From: an uncultured Paraglaciecola sp.
GTDB taxonomy: Bacteria > Pseudomonadota > Gammaproteobacteria > Enterobacterales > Alteromonadaceae
Length of the DNA stretch: 40,226 nt
Assembly: GCF_913020055.1 (NCBI RefSeq)
Contig: NZ_CAJWCF010000036.1
Span: 1 to 40,226 of the forward strand
Direction: 5' to 3'
Positions within the stretch are counted from its first letter, which is position 1, and every line of letters begins with the position of its first letter. The notes under the pieces are model-generated. The model was not told the origin of the DNA and ran no database searches. It worked only from the letters and a program-made list of their open reading frames with translations. Made by a program: the position numbers and the translations under genes. Shown piece by piece: positions 16,660 through 25,405 of the stretch.

Positions 16660-17667
16660 ATGTTTGAAAGAATAGAACATATTCAAGAAATATCTGAAGC
16701 TACTAACGATAGTTTAACGCCAGAATTACTTTGTTCATCGACCCCGGTAGTGCTGCGAGGGTTAATAAAAGATTGGCCCTTAGTAAAACAAGCAACAGAA
16801 TCTAATCAGGCTGCTCAAAGCTATCTTAGACAACACTATAATCAAAATAAAATTCGTGCGTTTGCGGCAGATGCCAAACACCAAGGGCGTTTTTTTTATA
16901 ATGATGATTTGAGCGGTTTTAACTTCACTCCTACCACCACTACTTTTGATAAAGTGTTGGACGAACTTGCCGAGTATGAGCATTTGTCTGAGCCGCCCGG
17001 TTTATATATGGGTTCCACTTCAGTTGATCATATTTTACCGGGATTCAGACAACACAATGACATCCCTACTCTGGCAGATAAACCCTTAATTAGTATGTGG
17101 ATTGGTAATCAATCTCGTATAGCTGCGCATTATGACGTTACCGATAACATTGCCTGTGTTGCTGCGGGGACAAGACGTTTCACCCTGTTTCCGCCTAATC
17201 AATTAGACAACCTTTATATCGGCCCATTAGATTTCACACCCGCTGGGCAGCCCGCCAGTTTAGTGGATTTTCACCAGCCCGACTTAGTCAAATACCCTAA
17301 GTTTGCACAGGCCATGGAATACGCCCAAGTCGCTAACCTAGAAGCTGGTGATGCTATTTTTATCCCTAGTATGTGGTGGCATCATGTTGAAGGCTTATCT
17401 AACTTCAATATCCTAGTTAATTATTGGTGGCGTCAAGTAGATAATCATTTGGGAGCACCTATGGATGCGCTCAATCATGCTTTATTAAGTATTAAAGATT
17501 TACCACAAGCTCAGCGCGATGTTTGGCGAGATATCTTTGAACACTATGTGTTTTCGCCACAACAACAAACTCATATTCCTGATGATAAAAAAGGCGTTTT
17601 AGCGCCTATTAGTCAACAAATCGCAAGGAAATTGAGAGCGAGCCTAGTAAATAATTTAAATAGGTAA
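16660..17667 (+). CDS. Cupin-8/JmjC-like Fe(II) oxygenase family protein
   Basis: 335 residues. The N-terminal TPVVLRGLIKDWP is the common opening of cupin-8 proteins. The core has H-x-D at His157/Asp159 (AHYDVTDN), RRFTLFPP at 172-179, and FIPSMWWHHVEG with a metal-ligand His at 241 or 242, so the 2-His-1-carboxylate iron site of 2-oxoglutarate hydroxylases looks intact. Relatives hydroxylate proteins or small molecules; the substrate of this operon-linked group is unknown. The start follows the SapC stop after 3 bp without a clear Shine-Dalgarno, which suggests translational coupling. A functional link with the halogenase-like protein is inferred from the conserved gene order only. Confidence 0.82.
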   Translation: MFERIEHIQEISEATNDSLTPELLCSSTPVVLRGLIKDWPLVKQATESNQAAQSYLRQHYNQNKIRAFAADAKHQGRFFYNDDLSGFNFTPTTTTFDKVLDELAEYEHLSEPPGLYMGSTSVDHILPGFRQHNDIPTLADKPLISMWIGNQSRIAAHYDVTDNIACVAAGTRRFTLFPPNQLDNLYIGPLDFTPAGQPASLVDFHQPDLVKYPKFAQAMEYAQVANLEAGDAIFIPSMWWHHVEGLSNFNILVNYWWRQVDNHLGAPMDALNHALLSIKDLPQAQRDVWRDIFEHYVFSPQQQTHIPDDKKGVLAPISQQIARKLRASLVNNLNR

Positions 17668-17727
17668 CATTAGGGTCTATTTTGCCCCGTTATCAGTCCA
17701 TTTAGGCGATTTTAGATTGTGTAATAG

Positions 17728-17743
17728 CCATATTGAAATATGG
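17728..17743. promoter_or_regulatory. Palindrome upstream of GH3 (candidate operator)
   Basis: CCATATTGAAATATGG is a perfect 7+7 inverted repeat with a 2-bp centre, 67 bp before the GH3 ATG. The 10-mer TTAGGCGATT also found upstream of the leftward GH16 gene lies just in front of it (17702-17711). This is consistent with GH3 having its own regulated promoter, since 143 bp separate it from the cupin gene. Confidence 0.4.
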
Positions 17744-17810
17744 TTAATAATAATTAAATATTTGCTTTTTACCAAACCAATAGAGATCAGTTACGGCTTT
17801 GAGATCATTA

Positions 17811-19640
17811 ATGAATAAAGTACTACAAAACAAATCGATACAAAAAAAAGTTGAACATTTGTTGAACACAATGACTCTCGAACAAAAAATTGGGCAAATG
17901 ACTCAAGCAGAACGTATGACCTGTTCACCAGAAGAAGCAAAACACTACCACTTAGGTTCCATATTAAGTAGCGCTGGCTCTTACCCTGATGACAACTCTC
18001 CGAAAGGATGGGTGCAGATGAATGATGCTTATTGGGCGGCATCTACTGTGCAAGACTCTGGACATATTGGCATCCCTATTCTGTATGGATTAGATGCGAT
18101 TCATGGCAATAACAACGTAAAAGGGGCCACCATATTCCCGCACAATATTGGCTTAGGTGCGGCCAACGATGCGGATCTGATTAAACGTATTGCTGAGGTT
18201 ACCTGTAAAGAGGTCTTAGCCACTGGCGTTGATTGGGCGTTTGCTCCCAATTTAGCTGTTGCGCAGGATTATCATTGGGGACGTAATTACGAAAGTTATG
18301 CTGAAGACCCAGAACTAGTCACCAAATATGCTAAAGAAATGATCGAAACCCTGCAGGGCAATCTCAATCAAGACAATATTTTGGCCTGTGCCAAACATTG
18401 GGTGGGTGATGGTGGAACACAATATGGTGTAGATCAGGGCGATACAGTCCTAAGTTGGGAACAATTAAATGCCACCCATATAAAGCCTTATATCGCTGCG
18501 ACCCAAGCTGGTGTATTAAGTATTATGGTGTCTTTTAGTAGTTGGAATGGTGACAAATGCCATGCCCACAAATTCTTATTGGTCGATATCCTCAAACAAA
18601 AAATGGGCTTTGAAGGCATTCTGATCTCAGACATGCAGGGCATTGATTATCTAGAAGACGATTTTTATTTAGCGGTGGCACAAGGGGTAAATGCAGGTAT
18701 CGACATGTTCATGGTGCCCAGAAATTGGCAACTTTTTATAGAGAATTTACTAAGCCATATTGAACTAGGCACTGTATCTACAAGCAGAATTGATGATGCA
18801 GTTAGACGTATATTATCAGTGAAATTTGCTTTTGGATTATTTGATAAACCTCGTCCTACTCTGAGAAAATGGTCAAACCATAATTCATTTGGCAGCGAAG
18901 AACATCGTCAAGTAGCCCGTGAAGCGGTAAGAAAATCCATGGTGTTATTAAATAACAGCAATAACATCCTGCCTATTAAAAAGAATGCCAGAATTTTAGT
19001 CGCGGGGAAAAACGCAAATAATATTGGTCACCAATGTGGTGGTTTTACTATCAATTGGCAAGGCGTATCTGGCAATGAAGAAATTGTAGGTGGCACCTCA
19101 ATTTGGCAAGGGATTAAACAACAGGCCCCAGGGGCTCAGTTAAGTCTAAATGGCGATGGCCTAGAAGCCACAGCTGATAACTTTGATATTGCTATAGTGG
19201 TAATTGGTGAAACACCTTACGCTGAGGGTATGGGCGATATTCGAGGTGACGATAAAGATATTATTGAAGCAGGCTCTCAAATTCATGGTCAAGTGAAATT
19301 ACTGCGTGCCAGTGGTGACTCTCTTGAACTCAATAAATTGTATCCTGAAGACTTACAAACCATCAAAAACATCACCGAAAAAGGTGTGCCCGTAATTGCT
19401 ATTTTGGTTTCTGGAAGACCCCTCATTATTGAAAAAGAGTTGGCCCTGTCGAATGCATTTGTAGCAGCATGGTTACCGGGCTCTGAAGGCCAAGGGGTAA
19501 GTGATGTGTTATTTGGTGATTATAATTTCAGTGGCAAGTTATCCTTTAGCTGGCCACAATTCTCGCAACCCAAAGTGAACAAGGGCGATAAAAATTACAA
19601 CCCGTTATTTCCTTATGGCTTTGGCCTAACCTATTCTTAA
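17811..19640 (+). CDS. GH3 beta-glucosidase / exo-beta-glucanase, cytosolic
   Basis: 609 residues from the ATG at 17811, which has GAGA about 7 bases ahead; a TTG at 17799 in the same frame is less likely. Two GH3 domains: a barrel with TLEQKIGQMTQ, KHWVGDGGTQYGVDQGD and GFEGILISDMQG (nucleophile Asp274), then an alpha/beta sandwich from about residue 370 (RKSMVLLNN, CGGFTINWQG, VIGETPYAEGMGD) ending SGKLSFSWP and PYGFGLTY. The motifs resemble the exo-1,3/1,4-beta-glucanase (ExoP, barley exohydrolase) branch. There is no signal peptide, unlike many secreted GH3 enzymes, so it probably acts on short oligosaccharides in the cytosol next to the phosphorylase. It also lacks the extra C-terminal beta domain of ExoP. 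Confidence 0.9.
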   Translation: MNKVLQNKSIQKKVEHLLNTMTLEQKIGQMTQAERMTCSPEEAKHYHLGSILSSAGSYPDDNSPKGWVQMNDAYWAASTVQDSGHIGIPILYGLDAIHGNNNVKGATIFPHNIGLGAANDADLIKRIAEVTCKEVLATGVDWAFAPNLAVAQDYHWGRNYESYAEDPELVTKYAKEMIETLQGNLNQDNILACAKHWVGDGGTQYGVDQGDTVLSWEQLNATHIKPYIAATQAGVLSIMVSFSSWNGDKCHAHKFLLVDILKQKMGFEGILISDMQGIDYLEDDFYLAVAQGVNAGIDMFMVPRNWQLFIENLLSHIELGTVSTSRIDDAVRRILSVKFAFGLFDKPRPTLRKWSNHNSFGSEEHRQVAREAVRKSMVLLNNSNNILPIKKNARILVAGKNANNIGHQCGGFTINWQGVSGNEEIVGGTSIWQGIKQQAPGAQLSLNGDGLEATADNFDIAIVVIGETPYAEGMGDIRGDDKDIIEAGSQIHGQVKLLRASGDSLELNKLYPEDLQTIKNITEKGVPVIAILVSGRPLIIEKELALSNAFVAAWLPGSEGQGVSDVLFGDYNFSGKLSFSWPQFSQPKVNKGDKNYNPLFPYGFGLTYS

Positions 19641-19665
19641 AACAGCCTAAAACAACTCTTTAATA

Positions 19666-22600
19666 TCAGTTATTCAAATGCGAATAAATCACTCTTAAGG
19701 TGTTATTCAGTGAACGTTGAACGGTAGGCCACGAGATAGCGATATTATCTACCAACCCCTCGCGACAGTCTGCTTCCAATCTAGTCACTACATCGGTCAA
19801 TGCTTCAGAGTTTACTTTATTAGCCACAATAACTAGTTTACGTGCGCCGCGCAAAATAGAGGTTACATCGTCTTCATCTACCGCATTATTTGTTTGTTTA
19901 ATACCGTTTTCCAGCTCATCCATCAGCTCATTTAAGGCAACAGGCAAAGGTTTAGTCACATTTTGATTCTGTAAATAGGGCAATAAATCGAACCAGACTG
20001 TAGGATTACCCGGCATAGCTATTTTAGCAATTTCAGAGGGGGCTTTATCTTCTTGTATGGGTTGCTGCTCAATGGCTTGTTGCAACTCCTCTTTATGGGC
20101 AGATAACAATGCATTTTCTTGATCAGCTAACTTGGCCTGATTAGACGCTAGCTCTTGTTTCGCTTCCTGCAGGGCATTTTCTTTATCACTTAATTGAGAT
20201 TGGCTGTTCTGTAGGTCCTGCTCCAGTTTTTGTAACTGCTGTGCTAACTCAGCCTGATTGTTGTGTTGATCACTTAAGGTTTCTTTACTGTTTGAATATT
20301 CTTGTTGTACCGCTTTTAATTGTTCGGTTAATTGCGCCTGTTTTTCCTCTAAAGAATGAATGTTTTGTTCACTGCCCTGCAAACTTTGCTGTTGCTGTTC
20401 TAGCTGCTCTTGTAATTTACGTTCATGTTCCTCTTGTTGTTGTATACGTTGTTGCAACTGCTCCGCTTCATTACGCGCTTGATTGAGTTCATCTTGCAAT
20501 TTTTGTTCGCCCGATTGGGTTTCTGATACTTGTGATTCAGCGTGTTGAAGTTGTTCTAAGTTTCCTTCAAGTTTTTGCTGCATTTGACTATTTTGTTTTT
20601 CCGCTTCAATTAACGCCTGTTGCAACTGTACTTTTTGTTGTTCAATTTCAGCATGGTGTTTACGCCATTGCTCATCACTGCCTTCGATCATTTCTTTTTG
20701 TTTAACCGCACGACTCTCTACATCGGTTAGTTCAACGGTCAATTGCTCAAGTTTTTGTTGTTGTTCAAGACGCGCCAGTTTTTCATCATCTGCTTGGCGC
20801 TTGATTTCGTCCAAGTTACCTTGCGTATTTTGTAATTGTTGGCGTTTAGCTTCAACTTCGTCTTTCAACGCTTGTTGTTGTTTTTGCCAATCTTGGTCGC
20901 TCTGAGCTATTTTTTGTTGTTGCTGGGTACTTTGTTGTTCCATTTCTGCCAGTTCAGATTGCAGCTTTTCGAACAGCGCTTGTTGTTGTTCCTTCTCTGC
21001 TTTTTCTGCTGCCTTTTCTGCTTCTGTTTGCTGTTTGGTTTGTGATAATAGTTGTTCTGTTTGTTGCAACTGTTCTTGCTTGGCGATTAACTCTTGTTGT
21101 ACTTTTTGTTGTTGTAATTGCCACTCTTCATCACTTTTTGCCATCTGTTGCTGTTGCTGCTCGTTACGGGACTCCATTTCGCTTAGTTCATGCTGCAATT
21201 TTTCGAACAAGGATTGTTGTTGTTTCTTCTCTGCTTCAGTTTGTTCTTTGGCTTGGCTTAAATTTTGCTCAGTGTCTTGCAACTGTTGCTGTTTAGCCTT
21301 TAGCTCTTGTTGCATATGTTCTTGTTGTTGCTGATATTCGCTATCTCTTTGCGCTATCTGTTGCTGCTGCTGGGTATTGCGTTGCTCAACTTCCGCCAGT
21401 TCAGTTTGTAATTTTTCGAACTGAGCAAGCTGTTGCTCTTTATCGGCTTTTTCCGCTTCACTTTGTTCTTTAGCTTGCTGCAAAGTACGTTCGGTATCTT
21501 GCAACTGCTGTTGTTTGGCGGCCAACTCTTGTTGAATTTGTTGTTGTTGGGTTTGCCATTCTTGCTCTGTTTCTGCCATTTCTTGTTGTTGTTTCTGACT
21601 GTGCTGTTCCATTTCAGCCAGTTCTTGTTGCAATATATCTAATTGATTTTGCTGTTGTTCTTTGGCTTCTTTTTCTTGTTCGGCAGCCAGTTTGGTTTCA
21701 TCTAAGACTTGTTGAGTTTCTTGCAATTGCTGCTGTTTGGCCTCTAATTCTTGCATTAGCTGGCTTTGTTGCTGTTGCATATCACCTTTTTGTTGATTCG
21801 ACATTTCTTCGAATTTTTGCATTTCATTTTGCAAATGTTCAACGTGACGCACTTTATTGGATAATTCTGATTCAGCTATTTTATAGGTCTGCTCAAGGTT
21901 TCTACGTTGCTCTTCAGCTGCTTCACTCGCTTTACGTTGATTAATCAATAATTGACGCAGTTTTTCAGTAGCGTGCCCAGAACTCGACAATTCAGACTGT
22001 AAAGAATTTATTTGACCGCCTACTTCATTAATCTGTAAATCTTTTTGTTCGATAGACTCTTTAAGTCCATCAATTTCCGAAACAAAATCATCCATCTTGG
22101 CTTGTTGACTGAGTTGTTCTTGTTTCAGGTTTTCGGCGTTTCGCTCACTTTCAATCAACTCTTGCTGGGCAGATTGATACTTTTTCTCACTATTTTGCAG
22201 GGCGTCGGAAATTTGATTACGCTGAGCCTGAAGCCCAGATACTTTAGCGGTAGATTCTTCTAGTTGAGAAGCCAATTCGCTATTCGCCTGTTGTGCATCA
22301 CTAAGCTGAGAACGACTTTGATTGTAGTCTTGCTGAAGTTCTTGCAGATTATCTGTAACACTCTGATGAGCCTGTTGTAGGTCACTAAATTCACTTTGTT
22401 TTTCTGATAGATCTTCTTGTGCTGCTTGTAGTTTAGATTCGGTGTCGGCTAAGTTTTTAACTTTGCTCGCCAGCTGATCTTGACTGCTGCGTAACAACTG
22501 TTGTTTTTCGGCGACTTCTTTCTCAGCAGCTTGATGTAAGTTTAGCGCTTCAATACGTGCTTCATCTGCTTGTTGTAAATCTCTAAAGTCCGTCCAAATA

Positions 22601-24681
22601 CAAAGAATAGAGTCAAAGTCTTGCCCCTTATACATTGGCACATAGGTCGCTTGGCAAGGCAAAGAGGTATTCCCAACCTGATGTTCCCATTGTAAGGATT
22701 TAGCCTGACCATCTAACTTCACTTTCGTTAAATGTCTTTCGAGTTCTTCAGATGCTTGTTGGTCTAGGTTTAGTTCAGCTGCAAAAGGCGTGCGACCAAA
22801 TAATTCATGTTCATCTTGAACGTTAAAAAAGGCACAGGCAGCAGGGTTTAGTTTGCTGAAGCCTTGTTCACCTAAAATCGCCATAGGCATACTGCTATGT
22901 TGCAACAAACCATCAAATTTATCCTGATGGAACTGCTCTTTAGTACGATCCGAGATCCAGCACAAATACTCTTGTTTGTCTTTATTCAGTAAATCGACAT
23001 GTAATTCACTGGGGTGTAATTCGTCATTTTTACCTTTTAAATGCGCTACAAAATTTCGCAATCTGCCGGTCTGTTGAATTTGTTTGGCTGCCTTACCTGC
23101 ATTGCTTGAGTCGTTGAATAGCTGATAAAAGGTGTCTTTTTTCAGTTCCCTTTCACTTAAACCTAATCGGTCTGTCATCGCTATATTGGCTCGCACAATT
23201 CGGTCTTCGGCGTCAATGGTGGCCACGGCAACAGGTGCTAAGTCCAAAATAGTAATAAAATGTTTTCGCTCTTGTTCTAGCTGGTCTTTGGTCAGTTTTA
23301 GTTCGGTAATGTCTTGAATCACCCCTACCACACCGGCGCGTTTTTTATCTTTACCTTGAAAGAACTTTAACTTTAATTTAAGTGTGTGAAGTACCTCATC
23401 CGCAAACAACAATTCAAATTCTTTGTCATGCCCAGCATTCACAGCACTAAAGTTAGCATTGTTTTCGGTATGCAGGCGGCTAAATTCAGCAGGTAATATG
23501 TCCAATTCTTGAATGCTTTTATGTTTAATTTTTGACAGCTTTTGTTTAAACATTGACTCAAAAGCTGCATTACAATCAATAAACTTACCTTGTTCATCCA
23601 ATAAATAAACGGCACTAGGGCTGGTTGTTAGCAATGTATTAACTTGTTGCTGGCTAGCTTGTAGTAAGTTTTTTTGATGTTCTAGTTCAGACAGGCTTTG
23701 CACTAAAAAGTCTAAACGAGTGGTGTCGCCTTTATCATTTTTATTTCTACTTAGGCCTACTAACCTAAGGGCGATAGTGTTTTGCTCTTGTGGGTCTTTG
23801 GGCTCACTTCCTTGGCTGTCTATTTGGTTCTTATCTACCAGTAAGAACTCACTAGTGATGTCCATTTCATGCTGTTTTTTACTCGCTTCTAAGGCTTGTT
23901 CCCATTCATACACGACTTGGCTTTTAAGCATTTTTTTGAGCTGATTCAACTCACCTTTTAACGGCTCAGCGGCCAATAACAAATCAGCAAACAGCTGATC
24001 TGAAGTAAAAGTATTGTCCTCAAAATCAATTGTGAGTTTAGCTAAACCACTTTGTTGTAGTCCTTGATTTAAGCTATTTAAACTAAGAGATTGTTGTTCA
24101 ATTTGATGTTGATAATTGCTGACATCAGCAAGAGAGATAACGCTCGCAACGTTATGACTGATATCGGACTGCTTACTGAAACCTAACTGTAAATGGCGCT
24201 TACTAGCTGCCACATAGGTTTGAAGTGGTACATATTGGTTAGAGGCTAAAGCCGCGCTAATTGAATCTTGCACTTCATCAGAAAACACTTCAAGCAAAGG
24301 TCGATTCACTAACTTGTCTTCTTTACTACCAAGAAAAAAGGCAGCCACTCTATTCGCAAAAATAATCTCACCGGCTAAGTTGACGTGCAACATGCCAACC
24401 TTAAAATCGTTGAGTAAAGATTGTTTGTCGGTTAATTCTTTATCATGTCTTTTTTGTTTTTTACGTGAACTTGCAAGTTGAACTTTGAAAATAATGGCTA
24501 ATAATAATAAAAACACAAACACTGCGGCAAGCGCCATTAAGCCAATTTTCATGCTATCAGGGCTTTGTTCAAGTATCTGATCGAGTACTTTCTGACTAAA
24601 CGCAAAACTCATAGGGCTGACGAATATTGAAATAATGCATAAAACCTTTAAAAAAATACTGTTCCAAACACTGGGGGTCAT
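19666..24681 (-). CDS. Giant membrane-anchored multi-PAS, Gln-rich coiled-coil protein
   Basis: 1671 residues. A signal-like hydrophobic segment (8-29) and a transmembrane helix (about 45-68) are followed by PAS-like modules at about 88-200, 205-335 (weak), 345-460, 475-590 and 592-700 (for example 'AVYLLDEQGKFIDCNAAFESMF' and 'VGVIQDITELK'). Residues about 705-1545 form a continuous coiled coil very rich in Gln, Glu and Lys. After a Pro-containing linker the last ~110 residues are helical; ILRGARKLVIVANKVNSEAL followed by an 'RLEADCREG'-like stretch resembles an HPt domain, but the histidine position ('AHKLKG' in HPt) is Arg. There is no histidine-kinase, GGDEF, EAL or methyl-accepting domain. 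It may sense a signal by PAS and relay it as a structural scaffold; function unknown. It is convergent with GH3 (25-bp gap) and probably unrelated to it. Confidence 0.85.
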   Translation of the reverse strand: MTPSVWNSIFLKVLCIISIFVSPMSFAFSQKVLDQILEQSPDSMKIGLMALAAVFVFLLLLAIIFKVQLASSRKKQKRHDKELTDKQSLLNDFKVGMLHVNLAGEIIFANRVAAFFLGSKEDKLVNRPLLEVFSDEVQDSISAALASNQYVPLQTYVAASKRHLQLGFSKQSDISHNVASVISLADVSNYQHQIEQQSLSLNSLNQGLQQSGLAKLTIDFEDNTFTSDQLFADLLLAAEPLKGELNQLKKMLKSQVVYEWEQALEASKKQHEMDITSEFLLVDKNQIDSQGSEPKDPQEQNTIALRLVGLSRNKNDKGDTTRLDFLVQSLSELEHQKNLLQASQQQVNTLLTTSPSAVYLLDEQGKFIDCNAAFESMFKQKLSKIKHKSIQELDILPAEFSRLHTENNANFSAVNAGHDKEFELLFADEVLHTLKLKLKFFQGKDKKRAGVVGVIQDITELKLTKDQLEQERKHFITILDLAPVAVATIDAEDRIVRANIAMTDRLGLSERELKKDTFYQLFNDSSNAGKAAKQIQQTGRLRNFVAHLKGKNDELHPSELHVDLLNKDKQEYLCWISDRTKEQFHQDKFDGLLQHSSMPMAILGEQGFSKLNPAACAFFNVQDEHELFGRTPFAAELNLDQQASEELERHLTKVKLDGQAKSLQWEHQVGNTSLPCQATYVPMYKGQDFDSILCIWTDFRDLQQADEARIEALNLHQAAEKEVAEKQQLLRSSQDQLASKVKNLADTESKLQAAQEDLSEKQSEFSDLQQAHQSVTDNLQELQQDYNQSRSQLSDAQQANSELASQLEESTAKVSGLQAQRNQISDALQNSEKKYQSAQQELIESERNAENLKQEQLSQQAKMDDFVSEIDGLKESIEQKDLQINEVGGQINSLQSELSSSGHATEKLRQLLINQRKASEAAEEQRRNLEQTYKIAESELSNKVRHVEHLQNEMQKFEEMSNQQKGDMQQQQSQLMQELEAKQQQLQETQQVLDETKLAAEQEKEAKEQQQNQLDILQQELAEMEQHSQKQQQEMAETEQEWQTQQQQIQQELAAKQQQLQDTERTLQQAKEQSEAEKADKEQQLAQFEKLQTELAEVEQRNTQQQQQIAQRDSEYQQQQEHMQQELKAKQQQLQDTEQNLSQAKEQTEAEKKQQQSLFEKLQHELSEMESRNEQQQQQMAKSDEEWQLQQQKVQQELIAKQEQLQQTEQLLSQTKQQTEAEKAAEKAEKEQQQALFEKLQSELAEMEQQSTQQQQKIAQSDQDWQKQQQALKDEVEAKRQQLQNTQGNLDEIKRQADDEKLARLEQQQKLEQLTVELTDVESRAVKQKEMIEGSDEQWRKHHAEIEQQKVQLQQALIEAEKQNSQMQQKLEGNLEQLQHAESQVSETQSGEQKLQDELNQARNEAEQLQQRIQQQEEHERKLQEQLEQQQQSLQGSEQNIHSLEEKQAQLTEQLKAVQQEYSNSKETLSDQHNNQAELAQQLQKLEQDLQNSQSQLSDKENALQEAKQELASNQAKLADQENALLSAHKEELQQAIEQQPIQEDKAPSEIAKIAMPGNPTVWFDLLPYLQNQNVTKPLPVALNELMDELENGIKQTNNAVDEDDVTSILRGARKLVIVANKVNSEALTDVVTRLEADCREGLVDNIAISWPTVQRSLNNTLRVIYSHLNN
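20665..21780 (-). repeat. Five tandem coiled-coil repeats (71-78 residues) in the PAS protein
   Basis: Residues 968-1339. Copies are 75, 74, 71, 78 and 74 residues. Each contains the consensus QQEL-x-AKQQQLQ-T, Q-x-EAEK, FEKLQ-x-ELAEMEQ and QQQQ-x-xAQxD-xxW. The two extreme lengths differ by seven residues, i.e. one heptad, as expected for a coil that must keep register. At DNA level the region is dominated by CAA/CAG codons, so it may vary in copy number between strains. Confidence 0.85.
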
Positions 24682-24876
24682 TGCACACTTTCCATATAAA
24701 CTGATGACTAGGTAGCAGAATATAGCAGTGAATTGCAGTTAAATAGTAGTGATAGTGCAACAATGTATGAAGGTTAATACCAAAAATTATTTAATTTTAA
24801 ACATACCTCAATCAATTTTTGCACTATAGCGCTTTCCGTTTGCTGTTTTAGCCCTTTAATATAAAGGAGTAATCAC

Positions 24877-25329
24877 CTAAATTAACAACACTTGTTGATC
24901 CAGCTTTTGCAGAATCCTCATTAAATCCCGATGTTCACTGGGCTCCAACACAGCAATAAATTGCCTTTCCCATTGCAACGCTTTAGGTGCGATTTTTTCA
25001 TATAGCGACCTACCTTGAGTGGTTAAAGACAAATAAGCTGCGCGGTTATCTTTATTATCTGTTTGTCTCATTAGGTAATGTTTAGTTTCTAAAGCTTTTA
25101 CTGCTCGAGACACTTTTGACTTATCCATTGATGTGATTTCACCAATGTCTTTGGAATACAATTTTTGCTGCTGTGCTAACTGAGCCAAAACTCGCCATTC
25201 TGGAATAGTGATATTAAACTCTTGTTTATAAATTTTTGATAACGCCAAACTTATATTCGCTGCCAAGTGAACCATTCGGTAGGGTACAAATTGAGTGAGT
25301 TGCACAACATCAGGGGGTAAATTTTGCAT
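24877..25329 (-). CDS. MarR family transcriptional regulator (likely of homogentisate genes)
   Basis: 150 residues with a MarR winged helix: LAQLAQQQKLYSKDIGEIT, recognition helix SMDKSKVSRAVKALE, then the wing (MRQTDNKDNRAAYLSLTTQG, containing the D-x-R-x wing residues), and dimerising helices at both ends. MarR proteins bind palindromes as dimers and are released by small phenolic or other ligands. It is divergent from hmgA with 128 bp between start codons, and the only strong palindrome there (25406-25431) is a natural operator, so it probably represses hmgA and possibly itself, with a tyrosine-pathway intermediate as inducer (inferred). Its ribosome-binding site is weak (GGTAAC some 6 bases before ATG). 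Confidence 0.88.
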   Translation of the reverse strand: MQNLPPDVVQLTQFVPYRMVHLAANISLALSKIYKQEFNITIPEWRVLAQLAQQQKLYSKDIGEITSMDKSKVSRAVKALETKHYLMRQTDNKDNRAAYLSLTTQGRSLYEKIAPKALQWERQFIAVLEPSEHRDLMRILQKLDQQVLLI

Positions 25330-25405
25330 TTTTTGTTACCAACATATTTTGCGTAAAGAAAAAAATACAGCAAAGGGAAACGGAATAAAGTTTGATAATA
25401 ACAGT

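Noticed and set aside
14364..17667. Halogenase-like gene as part of a secondary-metabolite cluster
   Set aside because: No NRPS, PKS, chromopyrrolate or other biosynthetic genes are near; the linked TonB receptor, SapC and cupin-8 genes define a different context.
21035..21334. Cys-rich plus-strand open frames opposite the coiled-coil gene
   Set aside because: They are the complement of CAA/CAG-rich codons (giving runs of Cys, Leu and Val), have no ribosome-binding sites, and lie wholly inside a well-supported minus-strand gene.
20665..21780. Q-rich repeat region as a CRISPR or non-coding satellite
   Set aside because: No spacer-repeat alternation; the reading frame is continuous and the unit is a multiple of codons with heptad-like structure.
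24752..24827. ATAGTGCAA ... TTGCACTAT inverted repeat upstream of the PAS gene
   Set aside because: Nine-bp arms are 58 bases apart in AT-rich DNA with no further symmetry; too weak to call an operator or hairpin.
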